Positions 13,366 to 23,863 of a stretch of DNA of 64,000 nt are shown here, one piece after another; position 1 is the first letter of the stretch; each line of letters starts with the position of its first letter. Source of the DNA: Hippophae tibetana (taxonomy: Eukaryota > Streptophyta > Magnoliopsida > Rosales > Elaeagnaceae); contig CM072802.1 in the NCBI GenBank assembly GCA_037013495.1, positions 42,384,501 to 42,448,500 on the forward strand. Direction: 5' to 3'. Both the position numbers and the translations under genes were made by a program. The notes beneath the pieces were generated by a model. It worked only from the letters and a program-made list of their open reading frames with translations, ran no database searches and was not told the DNA's origin.

Positions 13366-13785
13366 TTAGAAAAAACGCCATTCATTTTCCCACGTAGCAT
13401 CCTTTATCGATGCTCTAGCCCACTTCACTAAAATTTCTGATTTTGGTCGATATTTACCTTTTTTGATCACTCTTCGGTCCAAGGCAGACTCAGGTTGAGG
13501 AAGCATGGTGGAATTGTCTGATATAGGAGGTAGGATTGCGAGTGGTGGAACGTCCTACCCCAAGTGTTTCTTGAGGTGACTAACATGAAAGACATTGTGT
13601 ATCTGGGATTCAGGAGGCAATTCTAGCCTATACGCTACTGCCCCAATTCGTGTTGTGATTCTGTATGGTCCATAGAAACGTGGAGCTTACTTAATGGCAG
13701 CTCGGAAAGCAACAGATGTTTGTCTATATGGTTGGAGGTGGAGGTATACATAATCTCCTACTGCAAAGGATACTTCTCTACGATG
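13366..13785 (-). pseudogene. Integrase C-terminus and chromodomain remnant
   Basis: The minus strand encodes the GPY/F-type integrase tail (PRFYGPYRITTRIG and FHVSHLKKHLG) and then a chromodomain-like segment (ILVKWARASIKDATWENEW) close to the 3' LTR. Chromodomains at the integrase tail define chromoviruses and steer insertion toward marked chromatin. This is part of a broken element. Confidence 0.75.
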
Positions 13786-14645
13786 TTAATCAGCGTGACA
13801 CTTCATACGATTCTGAGCTATCAGGAGATGGTGGCATAGATCACGCAAAATGGTGTCCCTATCACGCAAGCATTCATCTACCAACTGAAATTTGAAAGTA
13901 CCAGGAATGTAGGCCAACAGACGAGGGGGTGGGTGACCATAAACTGCCTCAAATGGTGTCATTTTAATGGAAGAATGTGTTGCTGTATTATAACTATATT
14001 CTGCCCAAGGCAACCATTCTATCCATTGGGTTGGATGTTCCCCAGTAAAGCAACGTAGATATTGTTCCAAGGTGCGGTTAACTACTTTTGTCTGCCCATC
14101 GGTTTGAGGGTGGTAACTTGAGCTCATACAAAGCTTAGTATCCTGTAGACTGAATAGGGCCTTCCAGAGGGAACTTACAAATATTTTGTCTCTGTCACTT
14201 ACTATTGAAGTAGGAATGCCATGTAAGCATACTATGTTTTCCACAAAATCTTTAGCAACAATTAGGGCAGTGAAAGGATGTCTCAAAGCTATGAAGTGAC
14301 CATATTTGGTCAAATGATCTACTACCACCATAATCACCGTATGTCCTTTGGAAGGGGGCAGCCTTTCTATGAAATCCATTGAGATATCTGTCCAGATTTT
14401 TTTTGGAATAGGTAGGGGCTGTAGTAATCCAGCTGGTTTCATGCAGTCATTCTTGCACCTTTCACGTATATCACATGAACGTATGAATCTTTTCACACCT
14501 TGTTCATGTTAGGCCATATAAAATTTTGTTTGATGCAGGAAAGTGTCTTGTGGAATCCGAAGTGCCCTACTGTTGGTGTTGAGTGACATTCAGCCATAAG
14601 TTGGGGAATTAGGGAGGACTGTGGGTTTAGATAAACCTTATTTTT
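13786..14645 (-). pseudogene. Chromovirus integrase core remnant
   Basis: Clear retroviral-type integrase core similarity: 'DISMDFIERLPPSKG' with the first catalytic Asp, 'VVDHLTKYGHFIAL', 'GIPTSIVSDRD' with the second Asp, and 'SSSYHPQTDGQTKVVNRTLEQYLR', which carries the region of the catalytic Glu. The order and wording are typical of plant Ty3/Gypsy integrases. It lies between RNase H and the chromodomain, as expected. It is a fossil within a broken polyprotein. Confidence 0.9.
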
Positions 14646-15215
14646 TTAACCAAACCCCATCATGCTGGCAAAAAAATTGTGTTTCCCCTGTGGAGATCCT
14701 GGGTTGTAGTTTTTCATAAAATGGATCTTGTTGGACTTCTTTTTGGAGGCTAGACCACCAGGCTGCTTGGGGTTGTGAGATGGAGATCGATTGAAGTTCC
14801 ACCCTTCTTGATAATGAGTCTGCTGCATGATTCTCTGAGCCCTTCTTGTATTCACTCTGATAGTCATACCCGAGCAGCTTAGGTAACCATCTTGCTTGAG
14901 TTGGGTGGTAATCCTTTTCTCTAAGAGGTATTTAAGGCTTTGATGATCTGTACGCACGATGAAAGGTTTTCCCAACAGATAGGGGCGCCATAGTTTGATA
15001 GCCTTCACTACAACTAACATTTCCTTTTCATAAGTTTATAGTGTCAACGCTGATCCTTTAAGGGCAGTACTGTAATAAGCTACTGGACGGTTTTCCTGGG
15101 TCAAGACTGCTCCTAGCCCTTTTCCACTAGCATCACATTCCACGACAAAGGGTTGAGTAAAGTTAGGTAACCTTAGAATAGGAGGGGAAGTCAGTGCTTC
15201 CTTCAATTCTTGAAA
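14646..15215 (-). pseudogene. Chromovirus RNase H remnant
   Basis: The 'IKLWRPYLLGKPFIVRTDHQSL' segment is the hallmark of Ty3/Gypsy RNase H, including the Asp of the TDH motif. It sits directly downstream of the reverse transcriptase. It is part of the broken polyprotein. Confidence 0.85.
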
Positions 15216-15218
15216 GGC

Positions 15219-16127
15219 CTAAGCTGCAGCCTCATTCCACTGGAACCCTTCCTTCCCTAATAGGGAGGTGAGAGGTGCTTCTATTCCACCAAAGTGCCTA
15301 ATAAATTTTCGGTAATATCCAGCCAATCCTAAGAATCCTCTGACTCCCCTTGCTGTGGTTGGTGTTGGCCATTCTATAACAGCTCGAATTTTGGAAGGAT
15401 CCACAGCCACCCCTTGTTCTGATATCAGGTGCCCTAGGTATTCAACCTGCAATACTCCAAAATAGAATTTGGAAGGTTTAACAATTAAGATGTTAGTTGC
15501 TAATACCTGCAAAACCGTTTGTAGATGCAGTGTGTGATCCTCCCATGATTGAGAATATACTAAAATGTCATCAAAGAAAACCAATATAAACTTCCTGAGG
15601 TAGGGTCTGAAGAGATCATTCATTAAGCTCTGAAAGGTGGCTGGGGCATTAGTGAGACCAAAAGGCATCACAAGAAACTCATAGTGGCCTTCATGTGTCC
15701 AGAAGGCTGTCTTTGGGGTATCTTCTTCACGAACCCTTATCTGATGATGCCCTGATCGAAGATCTAGTTTGGAGTATACTCTGGCTCCATGCAATTCATC
15801 CAATAGTTCATCGATGATCGGTATAGGGTATTTGTCTTTGATAGTAATGGAGTTCAGAGACTTGTAATCCACGCAAAATCTCCAAGTTCCATCAGTTTTT
15901 CTTACTAGCAATACTGGTGATGAGAAGGGGATGTTGCTTGGTCTAATCAGGTTAGAGTGTAGGAGTTCTGACACCATTTTTTCTATCTCAATTTTCTGAT
16001 AGTAGGGGTAACGGTAGGGTCTTACACTTACTGGTCCAGTTCTGGGTTGTAGGGGAATACAATGATCATGTAATCTTTTAGGAGGAAGGCTGGTGGAGGG
16101 TTCAAACACTTGGGGGAATGCTGCCAA
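15219..16127 (-). pseudogene. Chromovirus reverse transcriptase remnant
   Basis: The RT landmarks run in order: 'HDHCIPLQPRTGPVSVRPYRYP' at the start, 'SSPVLLVRKTDGTWRFCVDY', 'LDELHGARVYSKLDLRSGHHQ', 'MPFGLTNAPATFQSLMNDLF' and the active-site block 'FFDDILVYS'. The thumb and connection segment 'YLGHLISEQGV' and 'RGVRGFLGLAGYYRKFI' follow. This stretch reads openly for about 300 codons, the longest preserved part of the element. Confidence 0.92.
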
Positions 16128-16139
16128 TATTTTACTTAT

Positions 16140-16676
16140 CTAAGGTGAATGAGTTCTAGTTTGTTCCTCTGAGGGTTTAGTGGGAAGTATCTGAAGGAAC
16201 AACCCTATATCTGGCAAGCTCTGGGTTTCCTTGCATGTTAGGGCTATAATGTTCGCATACCCTAATCCTTGAAGCTTATGAGTAGTACCATTCTCCTGGA
16301 AACTGATGGTTAGCTTCTTATAGTCCATCTGAATAGGACCTAAAGTCTCCAACCATTGTACACCTAACACCAGTTGACATGCTGCAACAGGAAGGACATA
16401 GAAATCTGCGGTTACCTGATACCCTTGTATGGTAAGGCTAAGGTTGCAGCATTGCCCTGCGCATTCCACCTTCTCACGATTGGCCACCATTACTTCCCGC
16501 TTCTTTCCCTTGGTGATAGTTATTCCACATTGAAGAGTAAGAGCTTGATCAATGAAATTATGAGTACTTCCTCCGTCAATCAATACTAGCACTCTCTTTT
16601 TCTTTAACTGCCCCATTACTCGTATGGTTTGAGGATGTTCAACTCCTGCTATGACATGACATGATATTTCAGGCAT
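16140..16676 (-). pseudogene. Chromovirus aspartic protease remnant
   Basis: It contains 'VLVLIDGGSTHNFID', the D-S/G-G flap-type active-site neighbourhood of plant Ty3/Gypsy proteases, followed by 'FYVLPVAACQLVLGVQWLETLGP'. It lies between the gag zinc knuckle and the RT, as in other chromoviruses. Confidence 0.85.
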
Positions 16677-16718
16677 TACCTGTGGTGATTCCTGCTCTAC
16701 ATTTTCTTCAAAGTTTCC

Positions 16719-17205
16719 TTAGAGAATTTGTTCCACCTCATTTATCATAAACAATTGTGGTCGTGCACAACGGTGGCCAGCTGTGAACTTCTCATCACAG
16801 TAGTAGCATAGTCCCTTATCTCGATGTTCACGTGCCTCCTGATTAGTGATGCGACGAAAGGTATTGGTTGAGACAATTGGTGTTGAGTTACTTCTTTTTT
16901 GGGGAGGGGGTCCTAACACACCAGTAGTAGGATTAGTGGAGGTCCTTGCTGTCACAGAGGATGTTGGGTATCGTGGATATTGAGTGGCCTTCCTCTGGAG
17001 CAGATTCTTTTCTTCAATAAATCTTGCCACCCTTATAGCTTCAGCCAATGTTCGTGGCTTCTTAATTTTTTCTTCAATTCTGATCTCATCTCTTAATCCA
17101 GTGATGAAACAGCCTATCAAAAAATCTTCTGGAAGACCATCCACTTTGTGAGAGAGTTTCTCAAATGTTTCCTGGTAAGTAGCTACACTTGAGGTATATT
17201 TGAGT
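16719..17205 (-). pseudogene. Chromovirus gag remnant with zinc knuckle
   Basis: A retrotransposon-gag segment ('SVATYQETFEKLSHKVDGLPED', 'FITGLRDEIR') is followed by a CCHC-type knuckle, 'CYYCDEKFTAGHRC', which binds RNA in the nucleocapsid. It is shorter than a usual chromovirus gag and starts close to the primer-binding site. Confidence 0.85.
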
Positions 17206-17214
17206 CTAGTTAGG

Positions 17215-17226
17215 GCTTTGATACCA
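17215..17226 (-). other. Chromovirus primer-binding site (initiator Met tRNA)
   Basis: The minus strand reads TGGTATCAAAGC directly inside the 5' LTR. It is nearly identical to the plant initiator-Met primer-binding site TGGTATCAGAGC. Confidence 0.85.
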
Positions 17227-17227
17227 C

Positions 17228-17536
17228 TGTTAGGATTATTTTGTTCTAATTGAAGAAGACGACACACAGAGGAGGGAAATTAAATCTTCATTCTTATTAT
17301 AAACATTCTCTGGATTCCTTGGCCTTTATATAGCCTTACAGATTAGATTATTGAAAGGAAATTACATTGATTTCACCTATCAGAGTTCTTCTAACTGCTT
17401 GAGTGGTTCCTCACTAACAGATTGGGTGTTCTCCCAATTCCTTCGAACCTGATCGTTGCTCTGGGATGGAGCCCTAACCCCCTTCCTTCTTCTCTGCGAA
17501 CGTGTGAAGGCTGATGTGTTTTTCGCACCCATCATT
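17228..17536 (-). repeat. Chromovirus 5' LTR
   Basis: The termini match the LTR at 12,953 (TGTTAGG..CCCATCA). It adjoins the primer-binding site on the inside and the TTTGT duplication on the outside. Confidence 0.92.
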
Positions 17537-17541
17537 TGTGT

Positions 17542-18544
17542 TTTGGAATGTGAAAATTAAATAGAGTTTAAACATAGCTTTTCAATCAAGATTAACAAGC
17601 ATTAAATGTTACAAAAGTAATCATAAATTGTAAACATGATATACACATGAGTTCGTGAGTTAATCAGAAAATTCTAATAAATATTATTACTATACGTGAA
17701 AAAAAATTATATAAATATATAAATTAAAATAATTAATTGCATAATAAAAAATCATTGAGAATAAATCAAGTTTGTAAAATAAAATAGTTTCTTTTGTTTT
17801 TGTTATTATTATCAAAGTTAAAGAAACATTAACAAAAATAAACACACTAAATATTTTTACAACAATAATCCAACTTAGATCTCCACGTGGGATTCATCAA
17901 GTGGAATGTTAAATACATGTCGCAAGACAGTAGCCAGGAGCAATTGGTCATTTGTTGATTATTACTTGCTGCTTTTAAATTATTGGTAAATTATTACTTA
18001 GAAATCAAATATAATTAAATTATGATGAGAGGGTAAAATAATAAAAATTAAGAGAAATGACAATTATCGAAAAAAAACTATGTGATGACACATGAATGAC
18101 ATATGACATATGGTACCCACATGAACCATTATGTGTGAAACATGTGGCTACCACATTTGCAGTCTAATTTACCTCAATCCACTGGATTTTGAAGCCCATT
18201 ACGTTTTATTTCCCAAACTCGCTGGACGATGTCTTCTAGGAGATTTAAACTTGCCTAAATGTCCTCTATCGGTTACTCTCATAACTTATGCGTTTTTTGG
18301 CTTGTTTTGCAAGCCTCACTCATATCTCTTCTTGATTCCTCACTCATCGTTCGCACTTCTTGATTTTCAGCATTTTCTTGCAAATTTGTTTACATTTCTT
18401 TCATTTCTGGATTATTGAAGTTACTTTTTTCTTTTATTTGTCGTTCTCTTTTATCATTTCTCTAGTTTTCATGTTATTCTTTTTGTTGTTTGTTTTTCAA
18501 TTTCTTTTTTTTTTGTTCTTTGATTTCATTTTAGTTTTTCTTAT
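17542..18544. other. AT-rich flank, no gene supported
   Basis: 17,542-18,130 is AT-rich with nothing recognisable. 18,130-18,425 is less AT-rich and pyrimidine-rich toward the right. It could be the upstream region of the Ulp1-type transposon gene that follows, but no terminal inverted repeat can be identified. Confidence 0.4.
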
Positions 18545-18754
18545 TGTTAGAAACTTAGGTCTAATTCAACCCAATAAGATCTTATTAAGTTAAGGGTTGT
18601 TCAAGCTTATAAATAGCATTGTTACTTTATTCTTAGTCGATGTGGGACAAGGATACTTAACAGCCTCCCTCCATACGGCAGACAAATGTGGACATTAGCG
18701 CCACGGTGAGACTATGGTACCCAATTAGGTCCAAGCACATAGAGACTAGGCCCA

Positions 18755-18766
18755 GCTCTGATACCA
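18755..18766 (-). other. TRIM primer-binding site 1
   Basis: GCTCTGATACCA on the plus strand (TGGTATCAGAGC on the minus strand) is a perfect 12-bp match to the initiator-Met tRNA 3' end. It lies next to the middle LTR. Confidence 0.85.
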
Positions 18767-18972
18767 TCTTAGAAACCTAGGCTTAACTCTTAACCCAAAA
18801 GCTAGCTTGTGAGTTAGAGGGTTACCCAGACTTATAAGCAGCACTACTGTCTTACTCTTAACCAATATGGGACTTAACATCCTTCCTCCACATCGGCTAG
18901 AGTCCGAATTTATGGCACAATCTAGATTTACGGCACGAGGGCCGATGGAAGTACGAAGAAGCCAAGAGCCTA

Positions 18973-18984
18973 GCTCTGATACCA
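18973..18984 (-). other. TRIM primer-binding site 2
   Basis: A second perfect GCTCTGATACCA lies directly inside the right-hand (5') LTR. Confidence 0.88.
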
Positions 18985-19439
18985 TGTTAGAAACTTAGGC
19001 CTAACTCAACCCAATACGATCTTATTAAGTTAAGGGTTGTCCAAGCTCAGCATTGTTGCTTTATTCCTAATCAATGTGGGACAAGGATACTTAACACTTA
19101 TCATTCTGCTTGCATTTTCTCTTATTCATTGAATTTTTCAGGTTTTTAGTATTTTCTTCACAAGATCTCTATGTTTTCATTTCTCTGGGTTGTTTTTAGT
19201 TATTTTATTTAGTTTCTTTATTTTTTGATATATGATGTTTTTAATCTGTAGTTGTTACTTTTTAGTTGTTTAAGGGCAAACGTTTTAGTTTATTTAGTAT
19301 TCTTGTTACTGTTCTATTTTTTCTTTCTTTTATTTATTATTTTGTTTGTGTTTATTTTTCGTAAATGTTGTGGTAAGGATGTGTTTATCTGAGATAATCC
19401 TTATTTTTTTCTTTTTTATTGCATATTTTAATTGCTAGG

Positions 19440-20882
19440 TGTTTTATCTGTAAGATGGATAAGAGAAGTTCTTAAGAGTCATCTAATTTGTCTAATATTT
19501 CTTTGAAGTCCAAAAGACCTAGGAAAAATTCCTCAATTGGGTTAAGATTTTCCTTATTATATATCTTTGTATTTTTATTTTTTGTCTTCTTATGTTTTAA
19601 TTTTTTTCATAATTGGGTTACTTATTTATTCATTTGTATTAGTTTCAATATTATTGGCTAGAAGATGATCTTTCTTTCCCACTAATACTTGATGAATGTC
19701 AAGTTTTCCCTTTACTTTGTTCTTATTGTTCTCAAACTGAAAAGGCATAATTGAAGATTTGTACAGTGTTGAATGAGTCTCAGTGAAAGTGGTTTGAAAA
19801 CTCTTATTCTGGTTAGTTTTCCAAGTTTTCTCCAATGTTTTTTAGTGGACAACTTATCCATAGTTTGCTTTTGAAGAAGTTTATGTATCCCTTGCGAAAA
19901 GTTGAAAGAACTTTGGTTTAAGGTTGATGGCAAGTTGTTAAGATTTTCAAAATCAAATTTTTGGACCTTACATGATTGAAGTGTACATCAATTTATGAAG
20001 ATCATATTGTTGTTGAAATATCTAAATCAAACTATCTAGTGGAAAAGTATTTCTCCAAAGATTACTCTATCTATCAACTGGATGCTTGTTGGTATGGTCA
20101 ATAATCCTTTCTCAAATCTCCTAATGTTAAGTTTATTTAGTGTATAGTAGAAACATTTAATGAGTTGGGAAGTGGTGATGATAATGTGGGAGATAGGAAC
20201 GAGTTGCCGAGTGATAAGTGTGGCATGAGTGGTAAAGAGAATAAGAAGAAGGATAAGTAGTAGAAGGATAATGAAAAGAAGGACAAGAATAAAGGGAGGT
20301 TTTTGAACAGTGAAGAAAATGTAATAAATGGTGGTGATTCTATCTCTAATGAGGACTATGATTTGATGTTATGGATGCACTACATTTTTTAACATGGTCT
20401 ATTTGGGACAGTTAACAATGCAATCATTAACAAGTTTGTTTTGGACCTTGCACTTGATTGGGATAGGTTTAATAACAATCCTTAGGAGTGATGTTTTATA
20501 TGATTACTTGTATCGTAGTTTGAAATTTTTACACCCGTTATCTAAATTCTATGAATTTAAAGTATTTGCAAGATGTTCCTATTGATGATCACCATGTTTG
20601 GCTTAATGTTTTTGGTTTTGGGCTTGCATTTCAAATCTGGATATATGGGGCCATTCCTGCCATAGGTAGGCAGTTTGTTGTTTATGGCCGTGAATTGTTT
20701 CCTTGAATGTTGAGGCAGAGTTCCAATTTATATCCCAAATTAATGACATTACATATTATCTTTGAAGGTGATTTTTTTTTTTGTGAAAAAAATTCTTTAT
20801 TGTTTATTTGTTTTGTATCTTATTCATTACCTATTTTTGTTTTTAGATTTGTGTCAATACTATTGTTATTGCTAAAGGTTCT
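19440..20882 (+). pseudogene. DUF1985-type segment of an Ulp1 transposon gene (5' part)
   Basis: An ATG at 19,456 opens a short basic peptide (KSKRPRKNSS). Further on, a Lys/Glu/Asp-rich stretch (20,160-20,300) leads into 'FVLDLALDWDRFNNNP' (20,435-20,482) and then 'FGFGLAFQIWIYGAIPAIG' (20,611-20,667). These two motifs are characteristic of the DUF1985 region of plant proteins that carry an Ulp1-like C48 peptidase, mostly encoded by Mutator-like transposons. The motifs lie in different frames and there are in-frame stops, so the copy is broken. A GT donor after 20,767 and a TTTTTAG acceptor near 20,846 suggest an intron. The gene continues at 27,180 beyond the inserted Athila elements. Confidence 0.55.
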
Positions 20883-21574
20883 TGATAACTATATTTTATA
20901 TAGTTATTTTCATCTATTTTATTAATTATAATTGCTATGTTCTTCACATTTTTAGTTAATTTTAGTTTAATAAATTAGTATTTGCTGTTTATTTGTTAAG
21001 GAATATATTTTTAAGAAAATTAATTAATTTGAATCGAAAACATACTTAATTGCAAATTTATGTCCAAAAATATAATTTCAAATAAATGAGTGCTTAATTG
21101 GAATTTATAAAAGTCGAAAAATATAATTTAAATTAAAATCAGGCTTAATTTTAATTATTAAAAGTTTTAAATTTAATTTAAATTAGAAAAGGACTTAATT
21201 GTAATTAAAGAAAGTTTAAAATGTAATTTGAATTAAATTTGTGGGTCAAAATGCAATTAATTAAAGTTATTTTTCTACGGAGGAGAGAAGAAGACCACGC
21301 GCCACCATCCATGCGCGTAATGTACGTTGTCAGATCAAAGAATAAACGGTTAGGATGCGCGCATGTCATTCAAACCCAACCAAAGAGAGTGGGAGCAGGG
21401 TTTCTTCTATCACGTGGCTCGGCGCACGAGTGGGGCCCACCTGCCACGTAGGCCAGTGTGTAGGGTGGGACCCATGTGTCTGACGCGTTCCAGTCGCTGT
21501 CCCCCCACATTCGCGCACCTCTTTTCCCATATGGTCGATCCATATGCGCCCGGTTATACTACAAATCACAAGCT

Positions 21575-21801
21575 GCCACGTGTCCCAATTAATCTTGCAA
21601 CCAATCATGTTCTGACACGTGGCATGTTACGGTGAGCGCGAAAGTGCAGGATCACGCATGCGTTGCACCCGTTGTCTCCCACGTTCTCGTGCCTCTAATC
21701 TCGTGCGACATTTCCACGTGCGCGCATCCTTGATAGCCAGTGATATGCTGCCACGTGTCCCACTTTAAATTTCAGCGAATCATATCGCGACACGTGGCAG
21801 C
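21575..21801. promoter_or_regulatory. Two G-box hairpins in the LTR promoter
   Basis: GCCACGTGTC (21,575-21,584) pairs with GACACGTGGC (21,614-21,623). GCTGCCACGTGTC (21,747-21,759) pairs with GACACGTGGCAGC (21,789-21,801), a perfect 13-bp inverted repeat. Each arm contains CACGTG, the G-box/ABRE core bound by plant bZIP and bHLH factors. Further CACGTG copies lie near 21,413, 21,716 and 21,888. The cluster sits upstream of the TATA box at 21,983, so it is plausibly the U3 enhancer. Confidence 0.6.
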
Positions 21802-21982
21802 GTGAATTAAAAAAAGAATAGAGACATGCATGTTCCCAGTTTGCGTTTTTGATACCAGTTTTTCGTTTTCGATACATTTTGTCTCCCCACGTGTATTATT
21901 TTATTATTTTCCCCACACCTATCTGTCCCTCGCGTATTAAAAAAATATATTTTTAAATGTATTTTTTTTAGAAATTTGATGT

Positions 21983-21990
21983 TATAAATA
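21983..21990 (+). promoter_or_regulatory. Athila-1 LTR TATA box
   Basis: TATAAATA lies downstream of the G-box cluster and is kept in the 3' LTR copy (25,518-25,525). It probably marks the U3/R core promoter. Confidence 0.6.
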
Positions 21991-22798
21991 AGGGATATTA
22001 TGAGAGTTAAAGAGTTTTTTTTTTTGGAGTTTTGAGTTTGAGATTTTTAGTTGTATTTAGGGGTGGACTGTGGAACACGCAGAAGCCATTTTTGACTTCT
22101 GTTGTGTTATGCGTGTGCCAAATATTTATGATATAAAATGATTTAATTTTTCTTTGTTCTTCATCTCATTTTCCTTAAACTGCTGTAATTTTAATTTTTA
22201 ATTTATGAAGTAATTTAATTTTTCTAGGGTTGCGTTTTATCTAAATTTATGAAGCTTGGATTTATTTATTTTTGAAAGATTTATAAGTCGTTTAATTTGT
22301 TTATTCTATTTGTTCTTAATGCTTTTGATTATTTACGAATTTTATCAAATGATTCCGTGACACTTAAATAAACTTGGAAGAGACATTTTTGTGTATATTG
22401 CTCGTGTTTAGGGTAACATGTATGATTAAAGGAGATAAACTTTCTTTATTGTATGTGCAATTATTGGAAAACTTTGAACGTAATGAATCTTGGTGAATTT
22501 AATTCTCATAGAAATATAGTGAATTAATTTAGCGAGGTGTGTTTATACGAAGCTCGGAAGTGATAATTTGGTGAAAAAATGTAATCCTAGATTTTTTTTA
22601 TTTTGTTATTAAACTATTTTCTTAAACTTTTTACAAATCAACGATCGTTTTAGATAAAATCAGAGAGAGATAATTTTAGTACTCAACAAACTGTAGTAAC
22701 AAAACTCCGTGGGAATGATAAATCACTTATCAAATTTTATTACTTGTGACCGTGTATGCTTGCACGTTTTATGTTCTCCAAAAGAGACAACAAGTTTT

Positions 22799-22816
22799 TG
22801 GCGCCGTTGCCGGGGA
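22799..22816 (+). other. Athila-1 primer-binding site (tRNA-Asp)
   Basis: TGGCGCCGTTGCCGGGGA matches the complement of the plant tRNA-Asp 3' end at all 18 positions. It lies six bases after the LTR end, the usual arrangement for Athila elements. Confidence 0.93.
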
Positions 22817-22921
22817 TTTGTTTATTATTTTCATTGTTGATATTAATACTAATTAATCTGATTTTAATTCAAAAAAAAATTTATGTTTATTGTTGCTTGT
22901 TTTTTTTTCGATTTTTCAAGT

Positions 22922-23064
22922 AAGTTGAGATTTTGTTTGACACACAAATCTTAACTCATAAAAAGAAAAAAAAACAAATTTTTTTTATGGTTATTGTTGC
23001 TTGCTTAATTTATTTTTTAATTTTCTCGTAAGTTGAGATTTTGTTTACGCACAAATCTTAACTA
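22922..23064 (+). other. Two tandem leader hairpins behind the primer-binding site
   Basis: A leader segment of about 105 bp is duplicated. Each copy contains AGTTGAGATTTTGT (22,923-22,936; 23,031-23,044) followed after a short loop by ACAAATCTTAACT (22,944-22,956; 23,051-23,063), so each can form a stem-loop. In retroelements this region often holds dimerisation or packaging structures. That role is an inference here. Confidence 0.5.
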
Positions 23065-23821
23065 ACAAAAAGAAAAAAAATTGAGAAGTCAAGCTGACGA
23101 CTATAAATCAAGCGCTTCTTGGGAGGAAATCCATGTGTTTTATTTTATTTTTTTATTATTTTTGCATGTTATATTTTTGTTATGTTGTTATTTTATTTTT
23201 CGTAGGTGCAAATTAGAGGTAATGAAGCTATTTTGGATTAACCATTCAAACTAAAGCAGGAAGTTTCTTTAAACCCATCTCATATGTTCTTTAACTTTCA
23301 CACATTGAGGACAATGTGTATATTAAGTTTGGGGGTGGTAGATATATTGAACTTAATTAAAATATTTTCCGGATGTTTTTGCTTGTGATTTTTTTTGTTT
23401 GGTTGATTGAAGATATTTTGCTATTAACAGTGATTTATTTTTATTTCTTCGATTTAAATGATGCATAGCACTTTGAAATTTTTTTATATTGTCTAAGTGA
23501 TGAATAATTTTTACCTATGTTTCATTTTTACAAGAATAAATATTTATGAGCACTAGTCTTGATTTTTGAGTTCCTATGATAATTTAGAGAAGGTTTATGT
23601 GATTATGGAATTCAATTGATATTTGTGGTGTCACAGTTCTTAGAATTTGTTTGATTTTCTCTCGAGGTGAAATTATAGAAAAAATTTAACTAAGAAAATG
23701 ATTTAGGCCATCTTTGGATCATTTGAGTCTTTTTATCTACCTTCACATGCTTTATCCGTAGTATATCCCTTTGAGCTTCAAAGTTTATATATATATTTTT
23801 ATTTCATTTCAAAAGCCTAAT

Positions 23822-23823
<2 letters not shown>

Positions 23824-23862
<39 letters not shown>
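23824..23862. repeat. (TA)n microsatellite
   Basis: About 19 TA units lie inside the Athila-1 interior. Confidence 0.9.

Positions 23863-23863
<1 letters not shown>

Larger units (their letters stand above)
12953..17536 (-). mobile_element. Reina-like chromovirus (Ty3/Gypsy), bounded and broken
   Basis: This is a fully bounded LTR retrotransposon on the minus strand. Its termini are TG..CA and it is flanked by a perfect TTTGT duplication (12,948-12,952 and 17,537-17,541). The LTRs are 361 bp (left) and 309 bp (right); the right one lacks an internal block of about 50 bp. The initiator-Met primer-binding site and the polypurine tract are where expected. Domains run gag zinc knuckle, protease, reverse transcriptase, RNase H, integrase, chromodomain. 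The compact 4.6-kb size, short LTRs and chromodomain fit the Reina clade. By eye the LTRs differ by a few percent, so the insertion is fairly recent. The polyprotein frame is interrupted several times, so the copy looks dead. Confidence 0.92.
18545..19096 (-). mobile_element. TRIM element with three LTRs in tandem
   Basis: This is a 552-bp terminal-repeat retrotransposon in miniature, flanked by a perfect CTTAT duplication (18,540-18,544 and 19,097-19,101). The LTRs lie at 18,545-18,662, 18,767-18,879 and 18,985-19,096. All begin (T/A)GAAAC-like after TGTTAG or TCTTAG and end TTAACA. Two short interiors separate them. Each begins with a pyrimidine run (minus-strand polypurine tract) and ends with GCTCTGATACCA, the exact complement of the initiator-Met primer-binding site. 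The order is therefore LTR-interior-LTR-interior-LTR on the minus strand. The middle LTR is the most diverged. It has no coding capacity and must be mobilised in trans. Confidence 0.9.
20883..22792 (+). repeat. Athila-1 5' LTR
   Basis: It starts TGATAACTATATTTTATATAG and ends GAGACAACA just before the primer-binding site. An unusual GC-rich block at 21,280-21,900 carries many CACGTG boxes upstream of a TATA box. A near-identical copy begins at 24,425. Confidence 0.9.

Noticed and set aside
16374-16589. Plus-strand open frame within the chromovirus
   Set aside because: Antisense shadow of the protease region on the minus strand.
18755-18984. tRNA-Met-like fragments
   Set aside because: These 12-bp matches are primer-binding sites complementary to the tRNA 3' end, not tRNA genes.
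21363-21635. Open frames on both strands in the Athila-1 LTR
   Set aside because: They lie in the GC-rich G-box block upstream of the TATA box and have no domain; chance frames.
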